Shown: piece after piece, positions 33,567 through 41,990 of the stretch
How the letters are laid out: each line of letters begins with the position of its first letter
How positions within the stretch are numbered: the stretch's first letter is position 1
Assembly: GCA_016192905.1 (NCBI GenBank)
Contig: JACPTG010000001.1
Span: forward strand, 483,005-547,004
Length of the DNA: 64,000 bases
Direction of reading: 5' to 3'
From: Candidatus Woesearchaeota archaeon
Lineage (GTDB): Archaea; Nanobdellota; Nanobdellia; Woesearchaeales; UBA10216
The notes under the pieces: generated by a model
The model's database searches: none
Seen by the model: the letters and a program-made list of their open reading frames with translations, nothing else
Told to the model about the DNA's origin: nothing
Program-made: the position numbers and the translations under genes

Positions 33567-34136
33567 ATGAGAAAGATTTTGGAGCTGTTCAGGCAGGATG
33601 AGCGCTGGCATGAGCTGGACAAGGCGCTGACTGGCGCCTTTGAGCGGATAAAGGGGGATGCCAGGAACCTTTACTCCTGGATAAAGTACTTCAGGCAGAA
33701 GGAGCTCCAGAATGATGCCAGGCATGAAAGCGCAAGCCGGGAGCTTGCAGAGCACTCTGCTGTGATAAAAGGCCTCCAGATGGAGCTGGCGATGGTAAAG
33801 GAAGAACTCAGGAACATCCACAGGATGAGCCAAACAAGTACGTTTCCGAACCAAATACGGACCAAGTACGGACTAGAAGGCGAACCTGAGCAGAAAGACA
33901 GGTTTGCTAGGAAGATAATTGCCATAAGCAGGCCTGTCAAGAAGGATTACATCATGCAGCAGATAGAGCAACTGATTGCCAAAAAAACCTACACCACGAA
34001 GCAGATTGAGGCAATAATAACGACGGAAAAAATGCTCTGCGGAAGGACTGCGTTCTACGATTACCTGAGGGAGATTCGAATCAGGAATGGCCAGGCGAGT
34101 GGAAGGGCGGGAGAAATTACAGAGTACGAAGATTGA
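33567..34136 (+). CDS. Coiled-coil protein with C-terminal HTH-like region
   Basis: The 189-residue protein is highly charged. The first 95 residues form helices and a coiled coil (KGLQMELAMVKEELRNIH). A Gln/Arg/Lys-rich linker (QIRTKYGLEGEPEQK) follows, then a helical C-terminal region (MQQIEQLIAKKTYTTKQIEAIITTEKMLCGRTAFYDYLREI) that looks like a DNA-binding helix-turn-helix. The linker is encoded by an 11-bp-period DNA repeat that also occurs downstream. No named family is recognised; regulation of DNA is a guess from the HTH-like pattern. Confidence 0.6.
   Translation: MRKILELFRQDERWHELDKALTGAFERIKGDARNLYSWIKYFRQKELQNDARHESASRELAEHSAVIKGLQMELAMVKEELRNIHRMSQTSTFPNQIRTKYGLEGEPEQKDRFARKIIAISRPVKKDYIMQQIEQLIAKKTYTTKQIEAIITTEKMLCGRTAFYDYLREIRIRNGQASGRAGEITEYED
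33842..33880 (+). repeat. 11-bp repeat block inside the coiled-coil gene
   Basis: Three consecutive 11-mers start at 33848, 33859 and 33870. The best preserved is GGACCAAGTAC, and the block is preceded by TTTCCG. It encodes the NQIRTKYGLEG linker. The same arrangement recurs at 34175-34210. Confidence 0.55.
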
Positions 34137-34139
34137 CGA

Positions 34140-34291
34140 TTTTCTGGATAAAATTTTAACTAAAAATCGGTCCGTTTCCGGACTAAGTACGGACTAAGTA
34201 CGGACCAGAAAGCGGACTTGTTTACCGTCGGTGAATACAGGTCCGGACCTGGTACGGAGCGGTCCGAATCCGGACTTGGCGGACTTACGCG
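34140..34291 (+). repeat. Duplicated, decayed copy of the RTKYG-encoding repeat
   Basis: TTTCCG is followed by GGACTAAGTAC at 34180-34190 and 34191-34201 and then GGACCAG. Read in the frame corresponding to the gene upstream, it gives PFPD-stop-VRTKYGPESG, matching the linker PFPNQIRTKYGLEG with one codon turned into TAA. Further TCCGGAC and GGACTT repeats follow up to about 34290. This looks like a remnant of a paralogous gene end. Confidence 0.55.
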
Positions 34292-34801
34292 CTATTTGAG
34301 AAGTTTTGCGGCGTGCCTGGCCAGGGTGCGGGGGGAAGCGCGGGTGGTGTCGAGCTGCAAAATCCTGTGGCCTGCCTGCTGCGACTCAATGACGCATGTG
34401 TCAAAAATCTCTGCGTCAAGGTTTTCGCGAACCTTGGCGGCCCTGTAGCTCCTGGACTCCAAACGCCTTTTCAAAACCCTAAGGCTGCAGGAAGTTACAA
34501 GGCACAAATCAACCCATTTTGAAGGCAAAAAGTGAGACATGTGGGAATCAATAACGACACCCTCAGGAGGCGGTTCGGCCTGCGAAAACCGGAAAAGCAT
34601 GGCCTTGACAGCCTTCCGGAAAACCCAAGGAGAAACTACATAAGTTCGCCTAACATAGTCATACTCTTTGCTGACTTTACGAACCAAACGAGTGGGGCTG
34701 AAATACTTCCAGCGAAGCAAAATTGAGAGTTCCCTGGCAATGGCTGTCTTTCCTGTCCCAGGAGTGCCTGTAACTATGCAAACCCGGATGCCTTTGAACA
34801 T
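34292..34801 (-). CDS. AK6/Fap7-type adenylate kinase
   Basis: The protein is 169 residues from the ATG at 34801; a longer frame adds 15 residues that lack conservation. The P-loop GTPGTGKT is at residues 12-19. Family-specific features are IDSHMSHFLP, the Arg-rich segment VLKRRLESRSY, and VRENLDAEIFDTC near the C-terminus. The eukaryotic homologue acts in 18S rRNA maturation as well as nucleotide phosphate transfer, and archaeal members are of the same size. The gene is convergent with the repeat-rich region. Confidence 0.87.
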   Translation of the reverse strand: MFKGIRVCIVTGTPGTGKTAIARELSILLRWKYFSPTRLVRKVSKEYDYVRRTYVVSPWVFRKAVKAMLFRFSQAEPPPEGVVIDSHMSHFLPSKWVDLCLVTSCSLRVLKRRLESRSYRAAKVRENLDAEIFDTCVIESQQAGHRILQLDTTRASPRTLARHAAKLLK

Positions 34802-34970
34802 GTTGGGCAAAGCTGAAGGACAAAGTATAATAAGGCTTCTGTGCAATTCACCTGCATTTTCTAAGCTATTTTAGGCACCATTTAAGAAAAGTGAGGCACA
34901 TGAACTAAAGAGTTCGCCAAAGCAGGGGTTGGGGAATATTCTTATAGTACATCCCTTATACCCCCAGTGC

Positions 34971-35546
34971 ATGGCCAAGAAGGAAAGCACATTTCTGCTG
35001 GTATCGCTGGAAGAGGAAAAGGCGAAAAAGCTTGCCAATGTCATAAGCAACCAAGCGTGCAGAAAGATACTGGACTACCTGTCAGGCAGGGACGCCACAG
35101 AGACAGAGATAGCCAATAGCCTTGACATCCCAATCTCAACCGTGCACTACAATATAAAGCTGCTCAGCGAGGCAGGGCTTGTAAGGAGCTCTGAATTCCA
35201 TTATTCCCCGAAAGGGAAGGAAGTCAACCACTACTCGCTCGCCAACAAGTACATCATAATAGCGCCAAAAGGCACTGAAGACCTGCCCAGCAAGCTGAAG
35301 AAAATATTGCCTGCATTCGCCATAGCAGCTGGAGTCGGGCTGGCCATTCAGCTGCTCAACAGGCCAATGGAAACTGCACAAAAACAAGCTCTCAGGGAGG
35401 CGGCCACTGCTGCGGGAGAGCAGGCAGCCTATTCTGCATCGCAGCCAGCAGCAGGCCAGCAAATCGCCTTCTGGATAATTGCAGGCGCAGCGCTGGCATT
35501 GCTCGTATACATCGCCATAGAATTCTTTAGGGAAAGGTTTAAATAA
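34971..35546 (+). CDS. Membrane-anchored ArsR-type HTH regulator
   Basis: The protein is 191 residues from the ATG at 34971 (an upstream GTG would add 14 residues). Residues 20-80 form a winged HTH (ACRKILDYLSGRDATETEIANSLDIPISTVHYNIKLLSEAGLV). Two hydrophobic segments follow: about 107-125 (ILPAFAIAAGVGLAIQLL) and about 164-186 near the C-terminus. A DNA-binding domain tethered to the membrane suggests surface or membrane sensing. TATA-like TTATAG and TTATAC sequences lie within 35 nt upstream. The target genes are unknown; the downstream lipoprotein genes are candidates. Confidence 0.75.
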   Translation: MAKKESTFLLVSLEEEKAKKLANVISNQACRKILDYLSGRDATETEIANSLDIPISTVHYNIKLLSEAGLVRSSEFHYSPKGKEVNHYSLANKYIIIAPKGTEDLPSKLKKILPAFAIAAGVGLAIQLLNRPMETAQKQALREAATAAGEQAAYSASQPAAGQQIAFWIIAGAALALLVYIAIEFFRERFK

Positions 35547-35547
35547 A
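35535..35547 (+). promoter_or_regulatory. TATA box of the eight-cysteine lipoprotein gene
   Basis: GGTTTAAATAAAG overlaps the end of the HTH gene and lies 22-34 nt before the ATG at 35569, as expected for leaderless transcription. Confidence 0.55.
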
Positions 35548-35568
35548 GTCAGGCAAAAAAGAGGCCAT

Positions 35569-35940
35569 ATGAGGATTGCAGCGGCTGCGTTAATTCTGGC
35601 AATAGCTTTGGTTGCCGCAGGGTGCGCCCAGCAGCAGACTGAAACAAGCCCTGACGTTGCAACAGCTCCTGAACAGAGCCCTCCTGAAAAAGCAGCTCCA
35701 GGAACGCTTAAGGCGTACTACGACTCAATAGACTACTCCTGCTCCAGCAGCCAGGACTGTGAAGTCAAGAACATAGGGAACTGCTGCGGAGAAGACCCGC
35801 GATGCGTCAACAGGAATTCAAGGGCTGACCCGCAGCAGGTTATAGAGTTGTGCGCAAAGGAAGAAGCCTCAAGCATCTGCGGCTTTCAGGCCATAGAGGC
35901 CTGCGAGTGCAAAAGCAGGAAGTGCCAAGCTGTGCAATAG
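35569..35940 (+). CDS. Small Cys-rich lipoprotein (eight-cysteine-cluster type)
   Basis: The 123-residue protein has a lipoprotein signal peptide ending in LVAAGC (Cys19 would carry the lipid). A Gln/Thr/Pro-rich linker is followed by a compact domain with CSSSQDC, NCCGEDPRC, LCAKEEASSICG and ACECKSRKC. The number and spacing of Cys match the archaeal eight-cysteine-cluster domain. It is probably a disulfide-stabilised surface protein. It lies 61 nt before another lipoprotein gene with an almost identical signal peptide core. Confidence 0.75.
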   Translation: MRIAAAALILAIALVAAGCAQQQTETSPDVATAPEQSPPEKAAPGTLKAYYDSIDYSCSSSQDCEVKNIGNCCGEDPRCVNRNSRADPQQVIELCAKEEASSICGFQAIEACECKSRKCQAVQ

Positions 35941-35967
35941 CTTCAAACCGGATTGAAGGCTTCTGCC

Positions 35968-35978
35968 GGGTATATAAA
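35968..35978 (+). promoter_or_regulatory. TATA box of the beta-propeller lipoprotein gene
   Basis: GGGTATATAAAC lies about 25-33 nt before the ATG at 36002. Confidence 0.6.
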
Positions 35979-36001
35979 CAAGCTGCTCCTACCATCCCAA
36001 A

Positions 36002-38167
36002 ATGATGAAGCAATACATTGGATTAATGCTGCTGGCCATTGCCTTAGTTGCAGCAGGATGCATACAGCAGCCAGGAGGAGGCATCCCGGATGATAAGGAG
36101 TCTACCGGGGTAAAGACATTCTCGTCATACGCTGAGCTGAGCGAATTCCTGGCGACGAATGCGCAATCCGATTACGGCAGGTATGGCATTGGGGTAATGG
36201 CTGATTTCGGCCTTGCTAAATCCACAGCAGCTGAAACCGAGACTACTACACCCTCAGCAGACTACTCAAAAACGAACATACAGGTTGAGGGCGTTGATGA
36301 GGCAGACGTAGTCAAGTCTGACGGGAAATACATCTATACAATAACAGGCAACCAGCTGGTCATAGTGGAAGCCTACCCTGCTGAATCTGCAAAACTCGCA
36401 TACAAAACAGAGCTTAAAGGAACCCCCAGCGAGCTATTTGTAAAAGACGACAGGCTGGTTGTATTCGGCAGCGCGTATGAGCCAAGGCCGGTTGAAGGCA
36501 CGGAAATACTCAGCCAGCTGCCATCGCCCTATTATGCGTCCTATTACTCATACATTCAGGTGTATGACGTATCCTCAAGAGAAAAGCCTAGACTTATTGA
36601 TGAAGTGAAGCTGACAGGCAACTACTTCAGCTCAAGAATGATAGGAGACAAGGTATATGCGGTTGTTAACATGCCCACGTACCACTACTACGGCGAGGCT
36701 GTTCCGCTCCCGGCCATAAGGCAGGATGGGAAAGAAAGGCTGATACAGCCAACCGAAATCCAGTACTTCCCATACCCTGACGTAAGCTATTCATACGTAA
36801 CTATCGTTGCCCTGGATATCAAAGATCCAAAGGCCCTTACCAGCAAAACATACCTGGCAGGAGACACTCAGACTATGTACGTATCACAGGACAACATCTA
36901 CCTGGCCTTCACAAGGTACAAAGACTACTTCAGGCCCCTCAATGTTATTGAGAACGCAATAATGCCTGTGCTTCCCCCAGAAGTGAGTTCGGAAGCCAAG
37001 GACACCACAGGGAGCGAGGATGAAAAGCAGCAGAAAATGGCTGAAGTAATAAACCGCTACCTTGACAAGCTGACCCCTGAGCAGATAAAAGAGCTTGACC
37101 GCAAGGCCAAGGAAAAGATGATAGAATACGAGAAGGAAATCGCGCGGGAAAGAGAGAAGACCATAATCCACAAGATATCAATAAAAGACGGCAGAATAGA
37201 ATATGAGGGAGAAGGAAGCGTGCCAGGAACAGTGCTGAACCAGTTCTCAATGGACGAACACAACAGAAAGCTGCGGATAGCAACCACAACAGGCAGGCAG
37301 TTCAGGTTCAGAGGTGAGGACGACATAAAGGAAAGGAACAACGTCTACGTGCTGGATGAAGACCTTGAGATTGTTGGAAGGCTTGAGAACCTGGCCCCTG
37401 GAGAAAAGATATACTCGGCGAGGTTCATGGGCGAAAGGGCATACCTGGTAACGTTCAAGAAGACCGACCCCCTCTTCGTAATAGACCTAAAAGAGCCTGA
37501 AAATCCAAAGGTGCTTGGCCAGCTAAAGATACCAGGCTACTCAGACTACCTGCACCCGTACGACGAAAACCACATAATAGGGATTGGAAAAGAAGCAGCC
37601 GAGGCAGAGAATGGAGACTTTGCATGGTACCAGGGCGTGAAGATAGCCCTGTTTGACGTAAGCGACCCTGCAAACCCAAAGGAGATAAGCAAGTTCAACA
37701 TAGGCGACAGGGGAACTGACAGCTATGCGCTGCAGGACCACCACGCATTCCTCTTCAGCAGGGAAAAAGGGATACTTGTAATGCCAATAAGCCTCGCTGA
37801 AATAGACTCTGCGAAGTATGAGGGCGGGAAAGTGCCTCCTTACGCCTATGGCGAGCAGAAATGGCAGGGCGCATATGTAATGAAGGTGACGCTGCAGGAC
37901 GGAATACAGCTAAGGGGAAGGATAAGCCACCTTGATGAGCTATATGACGGCAACGATTACTATTACTCCTGGCCGTACTATTACTCCTTGCTGTACTCAA
38001 TCAAAAGAAGCCTGTACATAGGGGATACGCTTTACACTGTATCTGACCGGATGGTGAAGGCAAACAATCTTGAGGATTTGAAGGAAGTCAAGGCTGTTGA
38101 AATTTCCCACCGTGATCCAGATGACTGGGACTGGATGCCGATTGATCCCATAAAAATAATGAAGTAG
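36002..38167 (+). CDS. Secreted beta-propeller domain lipoprotein
   Basis: The 721-residue protein has a lipobox signal (LVAAGC, Cys20). The mature part opens with TNIQVEGVDEADVVKSDGKYIYTI, the hallmark of the archaeal/bacterial Beta_propel family (PF09826), followed by repeated blade-like segments such as VYDVSSREKPRLIDEV, IVALDIKDPKAL, FDVSDPANPKEISKF. A charged helical insert rich in Lys and Glu interrupts the propeller at about 330-400. It is an outer-surface protein of unknown role, possibly binding or protease-related. Length is normal. Confidence 0.85.
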   Translation: MMKQYIGLMLLAIALVAAGCIQQPGGGIPDDKESTGVKTFSSYAELSEFLATNAQSDYGRYGIGVMADFGLAKSTAAETETTTPSADYSKTNIQVEGVDEADVVKSDGKYIYTITGNQLVIVEAYPAESAKLAYKTELKGTPSELFVKDDRLVVFGSAYEPRPVEGTEILSQLPSPYYASYYSYIQVYDVSSREKPRLIDEVKLTGNYFSSRMIGDKVYAVVNMPTYHYYGEAVPLPAIRQDGKERLIQPTEIQYFPYPDVSYSYVTIVALDIKDPKALTSKTYLAGDTQTMYVSQDNIYLAFTRYKDYFRPLNVIENAIMPVLPPEVSSEAKDTTGSEDEKQQKMAEVINRYLDKLTPEQIKELDRKAKEKMIEYEKEIAREREKTIIHKISIKDGRIEYEGEGSVPGTVLNQFSMDEHNRKLRIATTTGRQFRFRGEDDIKERNNVYVLDEDLEIVGRLENLAPGEKIYSARFMGERAYLVTFKKTDPLFVIDLKEPENPKVLGQLKIPGYSDYLHPYDENHIIGIGKEAAEAENGDFAWYQGVKIALFDVSDPANPKEISKFNIGDRGTDSYALQDHHAFLFSREKGILVMPISLAEIDSAKYEGGKVPPYAYGEQKWQGAYVMKVTLQDGIQLRGRISHLDELYDGNDYYYSWPYYYSLLYSIKRSLYIGDTLYTVSDRMVKANNLEDLKEVKAVEISHRDPDDWDWMPIDPIKIMK

Positions 38168-38171
38168 TCCA

Positions 38172-38478
38172 ATGGCGAAGAAACTCCTTTGAGGAAAAAG
38201 AAGAAGAGTCCTGATTATATGGGCAGCAGTAGCATTGATGTGGGTGGCTTTTAACCTGTTTTTTCCAGCTTGCCCCACTGAAGGCGGTAAGTGTATTGTT
38301 ATGAGTCCCCCTTCTTGCTTTGGCAGGATTTACAGCGGCATTTGTGCTGTACGTTCTTTACGATTACGGTCTGGACATTCAGTACGACTACTTTTGGGCA
38401 GGAATATATGCCGCAGGCCTATACTGCGGGTCAAAGCGGGACATAAGCCACGCAGTTTACCATAACAGCACTAAGTGA
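38172..38478 (+). pseudogene. Broken small membrane protein gene (stop plus frameshift)
   Basis: Two frames together encode one coherent protein. The first holds KRRRVLIIWAAVALMWVAFNLFFPACP and the second LALAGFTAAFVLYVLYDYG followed by YFWAGIYAAGLYCG, giving three membrane helices and a stop at 38476. The switch lies at the C5 run 38307-38311; removing one C joins the frames. In addition, the only upstream ATG (38172) is followed by an in-frame TGA at 38190, so either the true start is internal or a second lesion exists. A sequencing error in the C-run is possible. Confidence 0.6.
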
Positions 38479-38486
38479 AAATAAGA

Positions 38487-39260
38487 CTAATTGACCCTAA
38501 CCCTCGGCATTGTGTAAATATTCGGAGCTGAATGCAGCCTGCCAGGAATGGTTGTAACAGCAGCCTTGTAAACCATCGCGACATCTGCAACAAGAGCCTG
38601 ATTAAACACCCCGTTAGGGTAGGCGAATGTATTAACAGGAGCCTGAATCAAATCCTCCAATTGCAGCTTTGCACCAAAGACCTCCTGCAAATAAGCTCCG
38701 AAGTTAACCTGCCGCAGCGCAATAAGGTTAGGAGGGTGATTTGCGGTATGGCAGCCAATCTCATGGCCTTCTTCGCTTAGGAAGACCTTGAAGTCATTGG
38801 AAAAATAAGAATTAACGCCATCACCCTGCCAGGAGGGAGCCATAATGTAAAAGGTTCCCTTAACTCCATGCCTGTCCAGTACTGGAACTGCCTGCTTCTG
38901 AACCAGATAGCCATCATCAAATGTGATTGCAGCATACCTGCCGCTTGTGAGTTCCTCACCCAGAACCAAGTCAGCAAGCTGATTTACGGTGACAAACTGC
39001 CGTCCTGCCGCCAAAGCCTGCCGGATAACCCAGTCCAATGCTGAGCCAGCCTCATGGTGGAACATGTAGATTTCGGCGTCTATTGAATGGGCGACCAGAA
39101 GCTTCCCATCAGGCAGGTACAGGCTCCTGACGCCTAAATCTTGAGGCGACTTTTCAAACTGAGGTACAACGCCTTGCTGATAGGCGGCTGCTGTGCCTGG
39201 AAGGAATGAAGCCACAAGGAAAGCCGCACCTCCTGCCACAACCTGCCTGCGAGTTATCAC
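38487..39260 (-). CDS. Polysaccharide deacetylase-like secreted protein
   Basis: The protein has 257 residues from a GTG at 39260. The open frame extends far upstream, but that part is antisense to another gene. The N-terminus TRRQVVAGGAAFLVASFLPGTAAA is a twin-arginine-style signal peptide. The NodB-type domain carries ITFDDGYLVQ (metal-binding Asp pair) and GCHTANHP (His pair), then FAYPNGVF. These enzymes remove acetyl groups from surface sugars, or de-N-acetylate glycans. A TATA-like box at 39283-39293 (minus strand) is about 25 nt upstream of the start and overlaps the divergent promoter. Confidence 0.82.
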   Translation of the reverse strand: MITRRQVVAGGAAFLVASFLPGTAAAYQQGVVPQFEKSPQDLGVRSLYLPDGKLLVAHSIDAEIYMFHHEAGSALDWVIRQALAAGRQFVTVNQLADLVLGEELTSGRYAAITFDDGYLVQKQAVPVLDRHGVKGTFYIMAPSWQGDGVNSYFSNDFKVFLSEEGHEIGCHTANHPPNLIALRQVNFGAYLQEVFGAKLQLEDLIQAPVNTFAYPNGVFNQALVADVAMVYKAAVTTIPGRLHSAPNIYTMPRVRVN

Positions 39261-39290
39261 GAAACCAAGGGAAAAACCGGGGCGATAAAA

Positions 39291-39303
39291 AGATTTATAT
39301 ACC
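39291..39303 (+). promoter_or_regulatory. TATA box of the pilin-like/T2SSF gene cluster
   Basis: AGATTTATATACC is 22-34 nt before the ATG at 39325. It adjoins the minus-strand promoter of the deacetylase, so the two divergent genes share about 65 bp. Confidence 0.6.
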
Positions 39304-39324
39304 ACTAAGGCAGATTTCGCAGTA

Positions 39325-39855
39325 ATGCTTAAAGGAAAAAGGGGTGAAAAGGAGATACAGATAGTTTTCGGGCTCCTTGTGCTCCTGATAATAACTGTGG
39401 TCGTGCTGGGCCTTTTCTTCAAGACCATCCAGCAGTCGCAGGAGCCCATAAAAGGCCAGCTTTCTGATGCGAAGAAGAAGCAGGTATGGGAATCTGCCAT
39501 GCTGGGCTGCAAGCAGAAGTGCCTTGACAGCTCCAACAGGGATGCGGCAATAGAATTCTGCAAGTCCAGCGAAGCCATAGACATAAACGGAAACTCGATA
39601 ACCAATGAGCTGGGCCAGTACGGCAAATGGGACTTCTGTGAGGACACAGTCCCATGCTTTGTCCTGCTGGACTCTGACCCTGAATGCAGCTACAAAGGCG
39701 CGGCCTGCAGAGAGCTTCTTGTCAAGTACAGGCCAGAGGTCTACACCTCAAAGTTCTACAGCGCTGACGGAAAGGGAAGCTGCAGGCTTCTCGATGCCTC
39801 CAAGACAACAAGCAACTGGATAGTGGCGTTTGGATTCAACAGGCCTGCCTCCTAA
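39325..39855 (+). CDS. Pilin-like single-pass secreted protein
   Basis: The 176-residue protein starts with a short basic head (MLKGKRGEKEIQ), a strongly hydrophobic helix (IVFGLLVLLIITVVVLGLFF), and a soluble domain with eight Cys, including CKQKC, CEDTVPC and CSYKGAAC. This is the layout of archaeal type IV pilin-like proteins, although the processing motif is only roughly matched. It precedes a TadC/FlaJ-like gene, supporting a role in a surface filament or secretion system. Confidence in the pilin role is moderate. Confidence 0.6.
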   Translation: MLKGKRGEKEIQIVFGLLVLLIITVVVLGLFFKTIQQSQEPIKGQLSDAKKKQVWESAMLGCKQKCLDSSNRDAAIEFCKSSEAIDINGNSITNELGQYGKWDFCEDTVPCFVLLDSDPECSYKGAACRELLVKYRPEVYTSKFYSADGKGSCRLLDASKTTSNWIVAFGFNRPAS

Positions 39856-39865
39856 AGGTGCCATA

Positions 39866-41989
39866 ATGGCACAGGATGACATTTTCCGCGACCTGGAAAA
39901 AAGGTATGGGAAGCGGATAAACGAACTTCTTGGCGAAAAGCAACTCCAGACAGAGGACTTCAGGCAATTTGTGGCTGAAGAACGCTCCTTCTTCCAGGTA
40001 AAGACCTGGTACGAGGCAGCCTGCAGGCTCTCAGGCAAAGTGCTCCCTTTTCTAAAGCCTGGCGCAAAGCTTGACGAAAGGATGAACGAGGACATAATTG
40101 TAGCCGGGGTAAACTGCACACCACCAGGCGTACTTGCACTCGCCCTCCTCTTTTTTGCCGTTACATCAGCCCTCAGCATATTTCTCTGGACCGCTGGCAT
40201 AAAGGACCTTGCATTTTTTGCCATCACCTCAGGATTCATCATATCCCTGCTGCTCGCCAGATACCCCAACTTCCTGGCACAGATTGCCAAAATAAGGAGC
40301 CACCAGGAATCAATCCTGGCTGTCCTATACATGACCATCTACCTTAAGAGCAGCCCTGTACTTGAAAGCGCAGTCAGGTTCACCGCAGTACACCTAAACG
40401 GCCCGCTCGGCAGGGACATGAAGCAGATAATCTGGCTGATTGAAAGCCACAAATACGCGAGAATTGAAGACGCGGTCAGCTATTTCATACCCCTGTGGAG
40501 CAAGCGAAACCCTGACTTCCTGAAGGCCATGGTCACCCTCTACCAGATAACCGAACAGGCGGATGAGGCAGGCATGGACAAAGTCCTCAACAAGGCCCTG
40601 GACACCATATTACAGGACACATATGAAAAAATGCAGCACTACTCCTACGACCTGAAGCTGCCCCTGGTCATGCTTGAGACCTTCGGGCTCATGCTGCCAC
40701 TGCTGGGGCTCGTCGCCTTTCCCCTGATAAGCGTGTTCCTTTCAGAGGAAGTAAACATGAGCTACGTATTCTTCGGATACGTCGTAATACTGCCTGCAAT
40801 CATCTTTGTCCTGTCCCAACGAATACTCGCCAAAAGGCCCGGGGCATTCTCAGCGCCGGACATCGAGCAGGCCGAGGGCCTTCCAAAGAAGGGAAACGCC
40901 GTGCTGTTTGGGAGGGAACTCCCTGTACTGCCAATTGCCCTCTGCATAGGCCTTTTCATAATGATTCCCGGGCTGCTGCACCTTTTTACAATAACACTGC
41001 CTGCATATGACTACGCCAAAAGCTCAGGGGCAACCATATCAAACCTGCCTGAGGCAGTTGAAAGGGAGTATGGCATACTCGCGCTCCTGACAGTTGCCAC
41101 CATACCCCTTGGCCTGGCCCTTGGCCTCATCGTATATTTTTACCTGACATCAAAGGACCGCCTGCGCCTAAGGGATGAGGTGCAGGAGATTGAAGAGGAC
41201 AGCGATGAGACCATCTTCGCAATGACCAGCCAGTTCACAGAAAACATCCCCATCGAAGTGGCCATCAACAAGATAATAGCCGAATATGAAGTCCTGAGGA
41301 TACAGCGCAGGAAATCCTACGATTTTTATTCAGCAATAAGGGAGAGGATGCAGCTCTACGGCAGGAGCTTTGAGCAGGCACTATTCGAAAGGCCAGGAGG
41401 CGTCCTGTCAAGGTATCCCTCAATCCTTATGCGCGAGATATTCTGGGTATTAAGCGAAACCTCAAAGAAGGGCTCGGCCGTGCTTTACAATGTAGGCGGC
41501 AAGATTTCAGTTTACCTTTCAAATGTCAAAAGGATAAAAGAGCTAATATACGTCCTGCTGAATGAAACCGTATCGTCAATAAACCTCCAGGCCAGATTCC
41601 TGGCGCCATTCATCGCAGGCATAGTCAGCTCGATTACAATAATAATTATACGCGCACTCGCGAGCATGGGAAAGGCCTTCTCTGAAATCATGAGCGCCTT
41701 CTCATTTTCAGGCTCATCAGGGCCGAACGTCTTTGACCAGATATTTGACTTCTCAAACATAATTCCCCCCACGCTGTTTGCAGTGCTGATTGGGATATAT
41801 GTTGTTGAAACAACTGTCCTGCTTTCCATAATGTCCAGCGGGGTTGAATACGGCTTTGACAACGTCAAGACAAGGCACACAATCGGGAAGAACCTCTTAT
41901 TTTCAATCGCCATCTACCTCACAGTCACCCTGATAGGGGTCTTTGTGCTCAACATTTTCCTTGTGAGAGGGAGCCAGCTGGGCGCGTAA
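39866..41989 (+). CDS. Archaeal TadC/FlaJ-type membrane protein with two T2SSF domains
   Basis: The 707-residue protein (ATG at 39866; an upstream start overlaps the pilin gene) has a soluble N-terminal part (about 1-85) and then two membrane modules of the type II secretion F family, with helix groups at about 88-145 and 265-315, and again at about 360-440 and 570-700. The loop with DEVQEIEEDSDETIFAMTSQFTENIPIEVAINKI is a typical cytoplasmic T2SSF segment. It would form the inner-membrane platform of an archaeal pilus or secretion machine. No partner ATPase gene is in this window, so it may be encoded elsewhere. Confidence 0.83.
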   Translation: MAQDDIFRDLEKRYGKRINELLGEKQLQTEDFRQFVAEERSFFQVKTWYEAACRLSGKVLPFLKPGAKLDERMNEDIIVAGVNCTPPGVLALALLFFAVTSALSIFLWTAGIKDLAFFAITSGFIISLLLARYPNFLAQIAKIRSHQESILAVLYMTIYLKSSPVLESAVRFTAVHLNGPLGRDMKQIIWLIESHKYARIEDAVSYFIPLWSKRNPDFLKAMVTLYQITEQADEAGMDKVLNKALDTILQDTYEKMQHYSYDLKLPLVMLETFGLMLPLLGLVAFPLISVFLSEEVNMSYVFFGYVVILPAIIFVLSQRILAKRPGAFSAPDIEQAEGLPKKGNAVLFGRELPVLPIALCIGLFIMIPGLLHLFTITLPAYDYAKSSGATISNLPEAVEREYGILALLTVATIPLGLALGLIVYFYLTSKDRLRLRDEVQEIEEDSDETIFAMTSQFTENIPIEVAINKIIAEYEVLRIQRRKSYDFYSAIRERMQLYGRSFEQALFERPGGVLSRYPSILMREIFWVLSETSKKGSAVLYNVGGKISVYLSNVKRIKELIYVLLNETVSSINLQARFLAPFIAGIVSSITIIIIRALASMGKAFSEIMSAFSFSGSSGPNVFDQIFDFSNIIPPTLFAVLIGIYVVETTVLLSIMSSGVEYGFDNVKTRHTIGKNLLFSIAIYLTVTLIGVFVLNIFLVRGSQLGA

Positions 41990-41990
41990 G

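Noticed and set aside
34218-34448. Plus-strand ORF over the AK6 kinase end
   Set aside because: It is made of the repeat-rich decayed region plus antisense of a well-supported kinase gene.
39261-39647. Upstream extension of the polysaccharide deacetylase frame
   Set aside because: It is antisense to the pilin-like gene and lacks conservation; the GTG at 39260 starts a signal peptide and has a promoter at the right distance.
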